A DNA stretch of 34,487 nt from Nitrospira sp. UBA2083. Lineage in GTDB: Bacteria; Nitrospirota; Nitrospiria; Nitrospirales; Nitrospiraceae. Shown piece by piece: positions 17,754 through 25,358 of the stretch. The notes below the pieces were generated by a model. It saw nothing but the letters and a program-made list of their open reading frames with translations, did no database searches and was not told the origin of the DNA. Position 1 is the first letter of the stretch, and every line of letters starts with the position of its first letter. Where the stretch lies: the NCBI GenBank assembly GCA_002331625.1, contig DCZN01000079.1, forward strand, positions 909-35,395. Direction: 5' to 3'. The position numbers were made by a program, and so were the translations under genes.

Positions 17754-18794
17754 CTATCGGGCGCCATCGCCACTTGCCAGCACACGGAACGTCTTAATAA
17801 GCGTCTTTAGATCCAGCCAAAAAGACTGGTTCTTGATGTAGTACAAATCGTACTGAAGTTTGAGATGCGAATCTTGCTGAGAGGCGGCATAGCCGAACAT
17901 GACTTGAGCCCATCCGGTAATACCAGGCTTGACGGCATGCCGGATATCATAATAGGGGATTTGCTTGCGCAATTCTTCGACGAAGACGGGACGCTCAGGC
18001 CGAGGCCCTACGACACTCATCTCGCCCTTCAGCACATTGACGAATTGTGGAAGTTCATCGATCCTCGACTTTCGCAACCACCGTCCCACTCGTGACACTC
18101 GCCGATCGTTCTCCTGAGCCCAACGAGGCCCGGAAATCTCCGCATCACTGCTCATCGATCGAAACTTGATCATCATAAAGGGATGGGACCCGAAACCAAC
18201 ACGCGATTGCCGATAGAAGATCGGCCCTGAAGAGTCCAACTTAATCAGAATTGCCACGATGAGAAAAAGCGGCGCTGTCACCAACAGACTGAGCAAAGCA
18301 ATGGTCACATCAAGCGCACGCTTGATCAACCTAGCCGCCGTCCGACGCTTAAAACCGTCGGAGAAAATGAGCGTACTTGGTCGAAGCGAATCAATGGATA
18401 ACCGCCCGGTGATTTTCTCGAACATGCGATGTCCATCGATCACTTCAATCCCCGTCACTTTCAAATCGAGTAACAGATCCATGGGAAGCGTTGCGCGTCG
18501 ATCAGCCAAGCACACTACGATCATCCCAACCTTATACCGTTGAACCAAAACGGGAAGCTCGGCAAAAGTTCCAACCACAGGATGCCCGGCCTGTTCTGCT
18601 TCGATATTGTCTACGCATCCAATCACCCGGTCGGCCATACGTGGATCCTGCCGGAGCATGTGCCAACAGGTCAACGCAAAATCGCCGCGTCCCAAAATCA
18701 GGATCTGCCGGCGACTCCTAAGAGTCTGCGCTGTTTCGCGCGGCACGGCTTCCCGGCTCGCTTCCCTCAGCGTGGTATCAACGACGGCATCCAT
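17754..18794 (-). CDS. Initiating sugar-phosphate transferase (polyprenyl-phosphate glycosyl-1-phosphate transferase), N-terminally short
   Basis: The 346-aa protein carries a nucleotide-binding-like domain (RRQILILGRGDF at 28-39 to about 140) and then the bacterial sugar transferase domain: a membrane helix at about 160-185 followed by KFRSM (210-214), SRIDELPQ (243-250, catalytic Asp246-Glu247) and GEMSVVGPRPE (257-267). It should transfer a sugar phosphate from UDP-sugar to undecaprenyl phosphate and so start repeat-unit synthesis. Relatives in exosortase-type EPS loci (EpsB/WcaJ type) are about 460 aa with four or five N-terminal helices; these are absent here. GGAG lies 10 nt before the ATG, and no membrane-type frame exists upstream, so the short form looks real. 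Confidence 0.88.
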   Translation of the reverse strand: MDAVVDTTLREASREAVPRETAQTLRSRRQILILGRGDFALTCWHMLRQDPRMADRVIGCVDNIEAEQAGHPVVGTFAELPVLVQRYKVGMIVVCLADRRATLPMDLLLDLKVTGIEVIDGHRMFEKITGRLSIDSLRPSTLIFSDGFKRRTAARLIKRALDVTIALLSLLVTAPLFLIVAILIKLDSSGPIFYRQSRVGFGSHPFMMIKFRSMSSDAEISGPRWAQENDRRVSRVGRWLRKSRIDELPQFVNVLKGEMSVVGPRPERPVFVEELRKQIPYYDIRHAVKPGITGWAQVMFGYAASQQDSHLKLQYDLYYIKNQSFWLDLKTLIKTFRVLASGDGAR

Positions 18795-19228
18795 GAATTC
18801 GTACTCCAGGTTAGGCCTCGATCACCCGCTGTTTTGTGTGCAAGATCGAGATGGAATAAGCGAGCGGCACACGACCAATGCCACACAAAGCTGCGTCAAG
18901 TCTTCCACCGAGTTGGCCCGTCTCATGCCGAAAAACATTGGTCCCATGTTGACTCAGAGCAATGACACAAATTGGTCGATCAGGATCCAAAACCATGAGA
19001 CGGATCTGACCTCATGGCGGGAGGCCGACACACACGTATTCACCCCACCGAAGGGGAAAACAGTCAGATGCAGGGATCGCACCCCTAAGATGCGCCTACA
19101 CAAATCGGCTGTTGAGCCTTTGGCAAGGAAATACCATCGACAGGAGTTTGATCGACGAAGGATGGAATTGAACTTTTGAAATTATCGGAACAACTAACTT
19201 AATCAACGGTGATACGCACCATCACTCG
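18795..19228 (-). other. Gene-free interval before the initiating transferase gene
   Basis: These 434 nt separate the BY-kinase gene from the initiating transferase gene. Short frames exist on both strands, including a 61-codon one at 18811-18996, but none has a family signature or a good ribosome site. The interval would leave room for a promoter and a long 5' leader. A candidate sigma-54 site at 19069-19084 is listed separately. I see no terminator-like hairpin followed by a T run. Confidence 0.5.
19069..19084 (-). promoter_or_regulatory. Candidate sigma-54 promoter before the initiating transferase gene
   Basis: On the minus strand the sequence GGGTGCGATCCCTGCA has the required GG-N10-GC spacing and agrees with 8 of 12 fixed positions of TGGCACG-N4-TTGCA. 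Transcription would start near 19058, leaving about 260 nt of leader before the ATG at 18794. A match this good can arise by chance in a few kilobases, so it counts mainly because a similar site lies before the first gene of the locus. Confidence 0.3.
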
Positions 19229-21511
19229 CTACCTCGCCAGCGTTTCCACAACTGGTTCGCCACTGTACGGCATCTTGTAGCCATACAAATAATGAGGCAG
19301 GCTGAGTGCATCCACGCCATTAAGCACAACGTATCGCTCGCCAGGCAGATTCAGCATGGCAAACGCTTTCTGGACGACATACTGAGGAGAAGACCCCGCC
19401 TTGATGACCATCACAACTTCATCGGCCAAATGCGCCAGAATCCCCATCGTGGCACTGGCAAGAACGGGTGGCGTATTGATGATGAGATACTGAAACTGTG
19501 CGCGCAGCTGCGGCAAGACTGCTCTGAACTGCTCGATTCTGGCCAGTTCATTCCACTCGTCTCCAGACTTGCCGACCGCTATGATTGCGCAGGGCACCTC
19601 GTCGATACGGGATAAGCACTCCTCCAACGAGGCGTGCCCATCAAGCAAATCGACGAGGCCCGCCCGTGCCGGGACACTCACATACCGGTGAAGGGCGGGG
19701 CGGCGGAAATCACAATCAATCAACAGGGTTCTTCTCCCAAGATCTCGAGCAATGGTATACCCCAAATTCACCACCGTCGTGGTTTTGCCCTCCCCCTCCA
19801 GAGCGCTGGTGACCTCAATAACAGTCGATTGGGTCTTCTCTGTAGACAGAACGATCCTGGTCGCGGCCATTCGGTATTGCTCTGCGGCAAGCGACCGCGG
19901 CTGCCATTTTGCAACCAGATTCAGGCTCGGGGTAGATGTCACCGTGAGTGCATGAGTGCCGGCGTTCACCTCGCCGAGCATAGCCGAGGCTGTACCATCC
20001 TCCTTGTAGGGAGCCACAAAAAACTGCGGGACTGTAGCAAGCACCCTGATATCCGGCAGTAGCTCAACTTCCTCCCGCCGCCGGAAGGTTGGATTCACCT
20101 GGTCCAGACCGAGCGCGAGACCGACGCCGAGTCCGCATCCGCCCAACAAACCCCACGCCATAATCAATAGACGATTCGGACTATCCAGCTTTGCCGGAAG
20201 GTTGGCTGGATCCAACACCCGAAGCTGTTCGCCTTTCTGTCGTTTCTCAAGATTGACCGCCACGCGTGCGTTCAAGCGTTTATCCAGCAACGCTTGGTAG
20301 TTCTTCTGCATATTGTCGTAATCGCGGACTAAGATCATGAGTCCCTGCTCGCGCGACGGGGTTTGCTCCACGAGTTGTTGTTTTTCTTTGACCAATTCCT
20401 TGAGTCTCGCACGGCGGTCCTTCGTCGCCGACATATCCGCACGCAAATCGTTCTGTTGCCTGACCAGTTCCCTCATGGTCGGATCATACATCATGGCCGT
20501 TTCATTGGGCCGATCTACGGAAAAGGTTCCATACTTCTCTGCGAGCTGTGCCTTCACACGCTGAATCTCCTGCTTTGTGTCCGAGATATCGGGGTAGGCT
20601 TCCTTCCACTCTGCCCGCAGCGTGGTCAACTGCCGCTCTAACTCATGCAACCGTGCCACGAGAGGGTCCAAGCCTTTCCGAGCAGACTTCGCATCATCGG
20701 ATTCCACACGTGCGGCTCCGCTTGCTTGATAGTCTTTCATCACCTTCTCAAGCGAGCTTAATTTGATGGTTTGGCTATGCAGTAAGTCCTCCGCCGTGTT
20801 CAACTCCATTTGAAGTCGATCCAACGTTCTCAGATTGGCTTCCATGTGATCAGGCAACAGACCGACATATTTTGTCTTGTACTGACTGATCGCCTGCGCT
20901 TGTGCATCGAGAGATTTTTTCGCTTCCTGCAGTTCTTGCTCGATAAATGCGGACACACTCGTCACAAGCTGCTCTCGGTCCTTGAGACTTTCTTCAATAA
21001 AGAGGGCGGCCAGCTTTTCCGTGACCTTCATGGCCGTCGCAGGATCTTCATCGGCAAAGGATATGGTCACCGGCTCGATCGTCTTCGGCATACCATCCGG
21101 AGTTCTCGCCGTCTCAACCCGTATGGATCTTCGCAATTTCTCGACAGCGGCCTCACGCCCTTCGCGCTGAACCAGTCCTTCGTAAAATTTGCCTTCGTCC
21201 ATGATTTTGCTAAGGAATGCCCGACTCATCACTTGTTGCCGAATCATCATGAGCCGCTCGTCGATATTGCCTCCGCCAATCCCCTTGACATATTCGTCCG
21301 GAATTTTTTGATTTTCAACCAGGATGAGTGTACTCGACCGATAGCTCTTGGGCAGCAACACACACAACGCCGCTCCCAGGATCACTCCGGCCAGAATGGC
21401 CCCCGTGACTATCCATCGCCTTCGAACGATGAGCCCCCAGTATTCATGCACCCTCACTGAGATAGGTTCCATCTGGGCTTGTGATTGAGCAGGGGGTAGG
21501 GTTTTGTACAT
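19229..21511 (-). CDS. Polysaccharide co-polymerase fused to BY-type tyrosine kinase (Wzc-like)
   Basis: Three ATGs lie in frame at 21523, 21517 and 21511. GGAG sits 6 nt before the last, so the protein is taken as 760 aa (MYKTLPPAQSQ). Numbered from the longer start, it has a Wzz domain with a membrane helix at 36-58, a long coiled-coil periplasmic part (about 180-420), a second helix at 452-472, and a cytoplasmic kinase domain. Walker A is SALEGEGKTTT (573-583) and Walker A' is LLIDCDFRRP (600-609). Walker B reads LIINTPP (680-686), with Asn683 where BY-kinases have Asp. A tyrosine-rich tail HYLYGYKMPY follows. It should control chain length and export together with the Wza-like protein. 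The Asp-to-Asn change puts kinase activity in doubt. Confidence 0.9.
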   Translation of the reverse strand: MYKTLPPAQSQAQMEPISVRVHEYWGLIVRRRWIVTGAILAGVILGAALCVLLPKSYRSSTLILVENQKIPDEYVKGIGGGNIDERLMMIRQQVMSRAFLSKIMDEGKFYEGLVQREGREAAVEKLRRSIRVETARTPDGMPKTIEPVTISFADEDPATAMKVTEKLAALFIEESLKDREQLVTSVSAFIEQELQEAKKSLDAQAQAISQYKTKYVGLLPDHMEANLRTLDRLQMELNTAEDLLHSQTIKLSSLEKVMKDYQASGAARVESDDAKSARKGLDPLVARLHELERQLTTLRAEWKEAYPDISDTKQEIQRVKAQLAEKYGTFSVDRPNETAMMYDPTMRELVRQQNDLRADMSATKDRRARLKELVKEKQQLVEQTPSREQGLMILVRDYDNMQKNYQALLDKRLNARVAVNLEKRQKGEQLRVLDPANLPAKLDSPNRLLIMAWGLLGGCGLGVGLALGLDQVNPTFRRREEVELLPDIRVLATVPQFFVAPYKEDGTASAMLGEVNAGTHALTVTSTPSLNLVAKWQPRSLAAEQYRMAATRIVLSTEKTQSTVIEVTSALEGEGKTTTVVNLGYTIARDLGRRTLLIDCDFRRPALHRYVSVPARAGLVDLLDGHASLEECLSRIDEVPCAIIAVGKSGDEWNELARIEQFRAVLPQLRAQFQYLIINTPPVLASATMGILAHLADEVVMVIKAGSSPQYVVQKAFAMLNLPGERYVVLNGVDALSLPHYLYGYKMPYSGEPVVETLAR

Positions 21512-21513
21512 CC

Positions 21514-22824
21514 TCATCTCCATTCAGCTGACACACTCAACAGCACCATCTCTCGGTCAAAATCGAAGGACTGTGCTGATATGTCTTCCTTGAATTCGAG
21601 GTGGGTATAAGACAGTGCTGCCGTGAGGTTCTGACTGATCTTATATTCAAGACTCGGGCTCACCGAATAGGATTCAAAACGTACCAGCGAGCGATCCGGC
21701 ACGGACTGATTGACGGCGTAATGCCCGGTCAGCCACAGCGACAACGGCTCGGTAATGGAACGCCTCAACTGCACATCCACGACCTGACTGAGCAATGGCG
21801 TCGACACGGCTAAGAAACTCGCGACCACGGTGCGCGAATAGGATATCTCGACCGTTGTATACTGTCCCCTCCACTGTAGAGAAGCGGCCGCCACCGGCTG
21901 CAGGTCACTGTGTGGGTTGATGACAGTAAACCCTCCTTCGATTGTAGCCCGTAGTTCCGAAGAAAGTGACCTCGACCATCGCGCAATAGCCCCTTGAGTC
22001 GTGAATCCACCGTCTCCACTGTTCGAATTCGAAAATGTGCCTTTCTGGTACTGGTGTGCCAGCAACAGCGTGTCGGAGGAGGTTGGCTTTCCGACAACCC
22101 CCGACGTCACATTTTGGAAGCTCGTGTTAAAGAGGTTCTCTTGTGTCGCTCCGCTCGATGCCGTTAACTGTTCCCCAAATCGTATTCGCTGATCCGTGTA
22201 TGTCACACTCACACCCATGAATGAGGAGAGTGAGTACGAGGTGTCCACGCGGGCACTATTCCACAAGGTATTGACTCTCCCCGGCTGAAGACCTGGCACC
22301 AAAGCTTGCGATACTTGATTGCCGCCCGTTAGCGAAGCAAATGGCTGCGGTTGCGGTGTGTAGATGACGGTATCGACCACACGCAATCCCAACCCACGGA
22401 TAAGCGAATTCATCGCACCATCAAGATTCAGATCGACGGTGCCATTGCCCCCCACATAATTCAGCTCCGGATTTTTGACATAAACTTCGCCAATCGCTCC
22501 TCCACCGATGCGCGCCTCCGCCCACTGATTCTTGTGGGTGAGCATAAGCGCCGGCGACATCGTTGTGACGTAATCATCGAGGTCTTTCCCTGGGACAAAG
22601 TAGACGTTACTATCATACCGTTCAGCGATGCGAAATGAGGGGACGAGCTTCATCGCTGATGCAGGCGACGGCGATTGGGGCTGGGCCGGGTTAGGCAGCT
22701 CTAGTGTGGCGGGGGCCGTGGCAGTCTGCCCGAATACCGCAAGTGGGCTGTTCATCAGCATCACAAACAACCATCCAATAGCACCGGCTTCCCGTCTTCC
22801 TCGCCCATCCCCTCGCCATACCAT
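21514..22824 (-). CDS. Outer-membrane beta-barrel protein of the EPS locus
   Basis: The 436-aa protein has an N-terminal hydrophobic stretch ending in VFGQTATAP, a probable signal peptide, a Pro-rich linker and then repeated amphipathic strands. RIAERYDSNVYF and DDYVTTMSPALMLTHKNQ near 70-100 match the N-terminal strands of barrel proteins that accompany exosortase-type EPS clusters. The C-terminal strand MVLLSVSAEWR is consistent with outer-membrane insertion, although it does not end in Phe. It may help secrete or anchor the polymer. The start at ATG 22824 is the first available after an in-frame stop, with AAAGGG directly adjacent, so the true start may be a little downstream. It lies 9 nt after the Wza-like gene. 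Confidence 0.75.
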   Translation of the reverse strand: MVWRGDGRGRREAGAIGWLFVMLMNSPLAVFGQTATAPATLELPNPAQPQSPSPASAMKLVPSFRIAERYDSNVYFVPGKDLDDYVTTMSPALMLTHKNQWAEARIGGGAIGEVYVKNPELNYVGGNGTVDLNLDGAMNSLIRGLGLRVVDTVIYTPQPQPFASLTGGNQVSQALVPGLQPGRVNTLWNSARVDTSYSLSSFMGVSVTYTDQRIRFGEQLTASSGATQENLFNTSFQNVTSGVVGKPTSSDTLLLAHQYQKGTFSNSNSGDGGFTTQGAIARWSRSLSSELRATIEGGFTVINPHSDLQPVAAASLQWRGQYTTVEISYSRTVVASFLAVSTPLLSQVVDVQLRRSITEPLSLWLTGHYAVNQSVPDRSLVRFESYSVSPSLEYKISQNLTAALSYTHLEFKEDISAQSFDFDREMVLLSVSAEWR

Positions 22825-22833
22825 CCCTTTTTT

Positions 22834-23589
22834 TCACCATGCTCTATTAGGAACCACAACCACATCACCTGCTTTCAACACAAAGTCCTGAATTTGCCCA
22901 TCCCCGGATACCAGGTCATCATACCGAGCAGGAATCCGAAGTTGTTTGGATTGACCATCCTGCCCGACAACCGTACGCCGCACTTGCATGTGATTCTTTG
23001 CCGCATAGGGCGTGAACCCACCCGCTACGGCAATAGCTTGAAGAACCGTAGCCAATGACTTGAGCTGGTACTTACCCGGCTTGGCGACATCTCCTAACAC
23101 ATACACATGGTAACTGTTGACCTCTTTCACTTTGACGGAAACCGACGGATTTTCCTTGTACACTTTGAGCATCCCTGCAATCTGAGCAGCTACCTCGCTG
23201 GCCGTCCGACCACTGACGTCCACATCTCCAATCAACGGCATCGCAATCTTTCCATCCGGCCTCACCACAAGATCTTTTTGCGTAAGATCTTCGCTACGCC
23301 AGACCCTGATTTCGAGAACATCCTCAGGACCCAACAGAAATTGTTTCTGGTTCGCACTGTTCGCTTCAGCAATCACATCGGGCGACAACGGTGGTCCGGT
23401 GCAACCGGGCAGGCTGGATAAAACCCCGACGACTAACACAACGCTCAAGATCCTTGTCAATCCAAATTTGTGGACCTTCACGATCCTGTCGTTCTTGCTC
23501 GCAATCGCATGGCTAACGCCTGTACTAGTAGGGATTACGCCGATCGAGTCCTTGATACCCACCTGGGCGACCAACCATCCGTATGCCAT
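22834..23589 (-). CDS. Wza-like polysaccharide export lipoprotein (Poly_export + SLBB)
   Basis: The 251-aa frame contains a lipobox LSSLPGC with Cys63, a poly-export domain from about 83 (FLLGPEDVLEIRVWRSEDL, then VVRPDGKIAMPLIGDVDVSG) and an SLBB-type segment (SYHVYVLGDVAKPGKYQL, about 163-180). It should form or gate the outer-membrane exit channel for the polysaccharide. Sixty residues before the lipid-modified Cys is long; a start at GTG 23481 (Val37, giving VKVHKFGLTRILS) would give a normal signal peptide. AAGAAGG lies 6 nt before ATG 23589, which favours the long form. This is the first gene of the EPS locus, and a candidate sigma-54 promoter lies about 115 nt upstream of the ATG. Confidence 0.88.
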   Translation of the reverse strand: MAYGWLVAQVGIKDSIGVIPTSTGVSHAIASKNDRIVKVHKFGLTRILSVVLVVGVLSSLPGCTGPPLSPDVIAEANSANQKQFLLGPEDVLEIRVWRSEDLTQKDLVVRPDGKIAMPLIGDVDVSGRTASEVAAQIAGMLKVYKENPSVSVKVKEVNSYHVYVLGDVAKPGKYQLKSLATVLQAIAVAGGFTPYAAKNHMQVRRTVVGQDGQSKQLRIPARYDDLVSGDGQIQDFVLKAGDVVVVPNRAW

Positions 23590-23703
23590 AACACCTTCTT
23601 TTTAACGCAAACATTATTAGGTAACAACGATGACCAACGAGAACGGATCAATCTGCTCCCTGTAGGCTGTCCGTTGCCATTACAACTGATGAGTCGCTTG
23701 CTT

Positions 23704-23719
23704 TGCAAATCTGCAGCCC
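23704..23719 (-). promoter_or_regulatory. Candidate sigma-54 promoter of the EPS locus
   Basis: On the minus strand GGGCTGCAGATTTGCA shows GG and GC in the exact GG-N10-GC spacing and keeps the full TTGCA of the -12 element. Eight of 12 fixed consensus positions match. Transcription would start near 23693, about 104 nt before the Wza-like ATG. A 5-nt-arm dyad, GTGTC-N7-GACAC at 23759-23775, lies about 75 nt upstream, where an enhancer-binding protein could sit. Exosortase-type EPS and PEP-CTERM genes in other bacteria are controlled by the sigma-54-dependent PrsK/PrsR system, which makes the site plausible. Confidence 0.4.
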
Positions 23720-23800
23720 TGCATAATGGTTTTTACAAATCATCCGATTGATCCTCCCGTGTCCTGTGACGACACAAGCAATCGAGATTTCGGCCACCCT

Positions 23801-24079
23801 CTAGCAATCCCCCTTAACATCTTTCAAGAGTGCTGCCCGGAGTATGCTGTAATCAAGCCGCAACTCTGCCAATTGCTGTTTCAGTCGTCGATGTTCAGCC
23901 TCCAATACGCGCAATCGCGTTCTTGCAGGTTGCGGCTTCCGCTCAAGCGCCGCCCGCCATCGGTACAGTGTACCGGTAGACACGTGATAACGGCGCGACA
24001 CCTCCCTGACTGCCCTCCCTGCAGCAAGCTCTGAAACCACTGCCTTCATCTGATCCCCGGTCAAATTGCACTTCGGCAT
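23801..24079 (-). CDS. IS3-type OrfA-like helix-turn-helix protein, orphan
   Basis: The 92-aa product starts MPKCNLTGDQMKAVVSELAA. It has an HTH of the transposase-8 type (REVSRRYHVSTGTLYRWRAAL) and then a leucine-zipper-like helix (LRVLEAEHRRLKQQLAELRL), the design of OrfA of IS3-family elements. The frame can begin six codons earlier at 24097, but ATG 24079 fits the family N-terminus. No OrfB frame follows: the next 200 nt in all three frames lack DDE-integrase features. It is therefore either a relic of an insertion sequence or a domesticated DNA-binding protein. It lies directly upstream of the EPS locus promoter region in the same orientation. Confidence 0.72.
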   Translation of the reverse strand: MPKCNLTGDQMKAVVSELAAGRAVREVSRRYHVSTGTLYRWRAALERKPQPARTRLRVLEAEHRRLKQQLAELRLDYSILRAALLKDVKGDC

Positions 24080-24097
24080 GATGCCCCCCAACACCAC

Positions 24098-25358
24098 GGA
24101 CGTCCGATATCCCTACTTGACTGAATATGCAAAATAGAGCGGATCGATGGAACGTTTACTGTAAGGGAATGATTGTGTCATCCCCAGGATCAATGCGGGT
24201 CGAGCGTCGTATACCCAACGCTCGGATTGCTAACCCACGACACTTCCCCATGTCGGATGAATGACCCATGGATGCGAGCTCGCGGACCACCGACAACCAA
24301 ACAACGGAACTGATGTTTACACGTTACGCTCAGCCCATTGACGACATGGTGTGTTCACCGGAAGATACGGCTTCGCACTCGCTGTCGTGAACCTATCTCG
24401 AACGGCTTTTTCCTGGAGGGAATAGATTTGAATGGTCTACCGGACTGTCTCACGAACGGCACAGCTGTTCTCTGCATGTACCCAATGAGATTCTGATAGA
24501 CAGCGAGTTGACACAGCTTCGCCCCGTGAGTCCCATGACTCGTGAAAAACCGACGCCAATCACACCCAATCAAGAACTATCTCTAGAACTTACTGCTAGG
24601 TGAATGTATAGGGGATCAGGAGAGAAGCCGCTATTAGACACTTGTCGAGTTAATGTGGAGTCGCCCAAACAACTACCGGCACGTTTGTGTGATGCACGAG
24701 GTAGCCGAATCAGCCGCACCGAAACCCAGCACGTAAACGTCTCAGGGTGGTATACGTAATATAATCATGATCTTAAGGAATGCTGGTCACACGTAGGCAA
24801 GAAGCCGCGTAAGAAGAGCCTATCTTTCATCCTTATGGTGAATGCGGAACATCCGAGGATCCGCCGTAACCTTGTGCCACAAACCTAACCGATGGCACGA
24901 TTCTATCCCATGACCACATTCAAAGTGCGTCCATTCTGTTTCTGTTTTTGATTCCTTCGAATAGGTCTATTCATACGTATCGACATCATGGCTATCCGAT
25001 CACATTCCATGCTAGCCTGACGGTAGTATGTCGGGTCCGTCTTCGAACCTCCTACCATGCGGCTCTTCTAGAGAAACAACTTCTCCACGACAAACAGGCA
25101 CCAGCACTGAGACGATGCGGCTCTTCTGAGTTTCGTTCCAACAAGAGATTACTGGGTCTCACAATCCTGTGGTTCTTAAAAATCTAACCATGGTACAGCC
25201 CTGCTTGCCTCTCCAGATTTTCCATCCAAGCAGTCTACTTTTCTCAATTACAAGGCTAGTAAATGTGCCTGGCTTATGCTATGTATGACCACGGCAACAT
25301 ATACGTATTTTGTCTAGATCCATATGTCAACCAGAGGACCTATGCTTAGGGATGGGCG
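24098..25358. other. 1.26-kb stretch without a convincing gene
   Basis: No frame here has a recognisable domain. The longest (72 codons on minus at 24355-24573, 79 on plus at 24948-25187) look random. Details visible are a GTGCCA-N13-TGGCAC dyad at 24874-24898, a 13-nt direct repeat at 25057-25069 and 25115-25127, and a TATAAT at 24760-24765 without a fitting -35. The part near 25,190-25,350 is rich in A and T and should hold the promoter of the LuxR-type gene. The stretch may be decayed mobile-element DNA, given the orphan OrfA beside it. Confidence 0.5.
25057..25127 (+). repeat. 13-nt direct repeat pair
   Basis: ATGCGGCTCTTCT occurs at 25057-25069 and again at 25115-25127, start to start 58 nt. 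It lies in the gene-free stretch upstream of the LuxR-type gene. It could be a regulator site pair or chance. Confidence 0.3.

Noticed and set aside
18811..18996. 61-codon minus-strand frame before the initiating transferase gene
   Set aside because: No hydrophobic helices, no family pattern and no ribosome site; it does not supply the missing N-terminus of the transferase.
19127..19140. TGG-TATTTCC-TTGC on the minus strand as a sigma-54 promoter
   Set aside because: The GG to GC spacing is 9 nt instead of the required 10.
18607..19179. 190-codon plus-strand frame
   Set aside because: It overlaps the initiating transferase gene antisense and shows no protein family features.
20810..21460. 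216-codon plus-strand frame
   Set aside because: It is antisense to the Wzz domain of the well-supported BY-kinase gene.
23590..23800. An OrfB remnant downstream of the OrfA-like gene
   Set aside because: All three minus-strand frames were read and lack integrase-like sequence.
24355..24573. 72-codon minus-strand frame in the gene-free stretch
   Set aside because: Composition looks random, with no domain, neighbour or ribosome site to support it.
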